Made by a program: the position numbers and the translations under genes. This document shows, in pieces, positions 4,898 through 5,275 of a DNA stretch of 5,275 bases. Origin of the DNA: Candidatus Magasanikbacteria bacterium RIFCSPLOWO2_02_FULL_44_11 (GTDB lineage Bacteria; Patescibacteriota; Patescibacteriia; Magasanikbacterales; GWA2-37-8); the NCBI GenBank assembly GCA_001783035.1, contig MFQK01000044.1, positions 1 through 5,275 of the forward strand, in the 5' to 3' direction. The notes beneath the pieces were generated by a model. The model was not told the origin of the DNA, did not search any database, and saw nothing but the letters and a program-made list of their open reading frames with translations. Every line of letters begins with the position of its first letter. The stretch's first letter is position 1.

Positions 4898-5275
4898 ATG
4901 ATTACGCATCGGATGTCGACACAATCCGGCGATTCACCGGTTAAGTTTTATAAGATAATCGCTTTATCATTTCTTGTTATTACGGTCGTTCTTTTGGGCG
5001 TCATTATTTTTATAACTTCCAAAAAAGCCGACATTATCGTCCTTGCCAAGGAAGACGCTAAAAAGGTAAACATGTCCTTGAGCATAACTCCCGATGGAAA
5101 AGGGGAGCGGGTTATTGCCGGAACGGTTACCTCGACTAAATTTATCTGGTCAGAAAAATATCAGCCGACCGGGACAAAACGCAAAGAGAGTGTCGCCACC
5201 GGAGAAGCCATAATTTATAACCAAACCAACGCGGCACAGCCACTGGTGGTAAAAACGCGTTTGCTTACTTCCGAG
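4898..5275 (+). CDS. Membrane-anchored surface protein, 3'-partial (CPR baseplate J-like family resemblance)
   Basis: The frame is open from the ATG to the window edge (126 codons), so the gene is incomplete here. A short polar N-terminus (1-16) leads to one hydrophobic span at about 19-40 (IIALSFLVITVVLLGVIIFI) followed by Lys-Lys; the remainder would lie outside the membrane if the N-terminus is cytoplasmic. The outer part is beta-rich: SLSITPDGKGERVIAGTV, then the stretch with ATGEAIIYN (100-108) and QPLVVKTRLLTSE (114-126). That 'ATG-x-A-x-IYN ... Q-x-L-V-x-x-TR' pattern is one I associate with the large CPR proteins annotated as baseplate J-like, where it continues into 'G..FR'. The family call comes from memory of the motif and is uncertain. 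It has its own promoter and Shine-Dalgarno, so it is not simply part of the pilB operon. Confidence 0.7.
   Translation, partial: MITHRMSTQSGDSPVKFYKIIALSFLVITVVLLGVIIFITSKKADIIVLAKEDAKKVNMSLSITPDGKGERVIAGTVTSTKFIWSEKYQPTGTKRKESVATGEAIIYNQTNAAQPLVVKTRLLTSE

Overview
The window looks like part of a Candidate Phyla Radiation (Patescibacteria, probably Parcubacteria-like) genome. Four things point that way: moderate-to-low GC; standard stop codons (TGA ends the SWIM-domain gene, so this is not the TGA=Gly code of Gracilibacteria); short leaders with TGTGCTATAAT-type extended -10 promoters; and a PilB-type ATPase next to a poorly characterised membrane protein and a gene resembling the CPR 'baseplate J-like' surface proteins. 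The taxon is inferred from memory of these features, not from any search.

Left part (1-1126), accessory-looking. Bases 1-84 are two perfect copies of a 42-bp unit. They lead into an irregular series of GGGTGACATT-like motifs (33-127) that resembles the multi-repeat end of an insertion sequence. Immediately after it, a reading frame begins inside a MerR-type helix-turn-helix: the recognition-helix/wing half is present (TLRNWEKSGKL...GGQRFY) and the first half is missing. The protein continues into a GHKL-type ATP-binding domain (132-803). Eight bases later comes a STAS-like DUF4325 protein (812-1126). Together they form a compact HTH-ATPase/STAS-like pair that recalls the SpoIIAB/SpoIIAA and RsbW/RsbV partner-switching modules, but with the ATPase joined to a DNA-binding domain. 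The mobile-element-like sequence appears to have cut the 5' end of the first gene.

Middle (1127-2130). A SWIM zinc-finger protein (1166-1906) has its own TATAAT box only 11 bp before the ATG, which suggests a leaderless mRNA. After it lie a 12-bp palindrome, a micro-ORF that reads exactly like a signal peptide, and a perfect 23-bp repeat in three copies that frameshifts this ORF. A hairpin with a T-tract (2063-2090) then forms a probable terminator, and an extended -10 promoter follows.

Right part (2131-5275), chromosomal-looking. A multi-pass membrane protein (2131-3084) is followed after 3 bases by a complete PilB/GspE-family assembly ATPase (3088-4836) with intact Walker A, Asp box, Walker B, His box and tetracysteine motifs. 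A second promoter of the same TGTGCTATAMT type and a good Shine-Dalgarno then lead into a membrane-anchored gene that runs off the right edge (4898-5275).

The most interesting points are the HTH-GHKL/STAS-like pair with its truncated first gene, and the 23-bp repeat that interrupts a signal-peptide ORF. No complete, clearly new system can be demonstrated from sequence alone.
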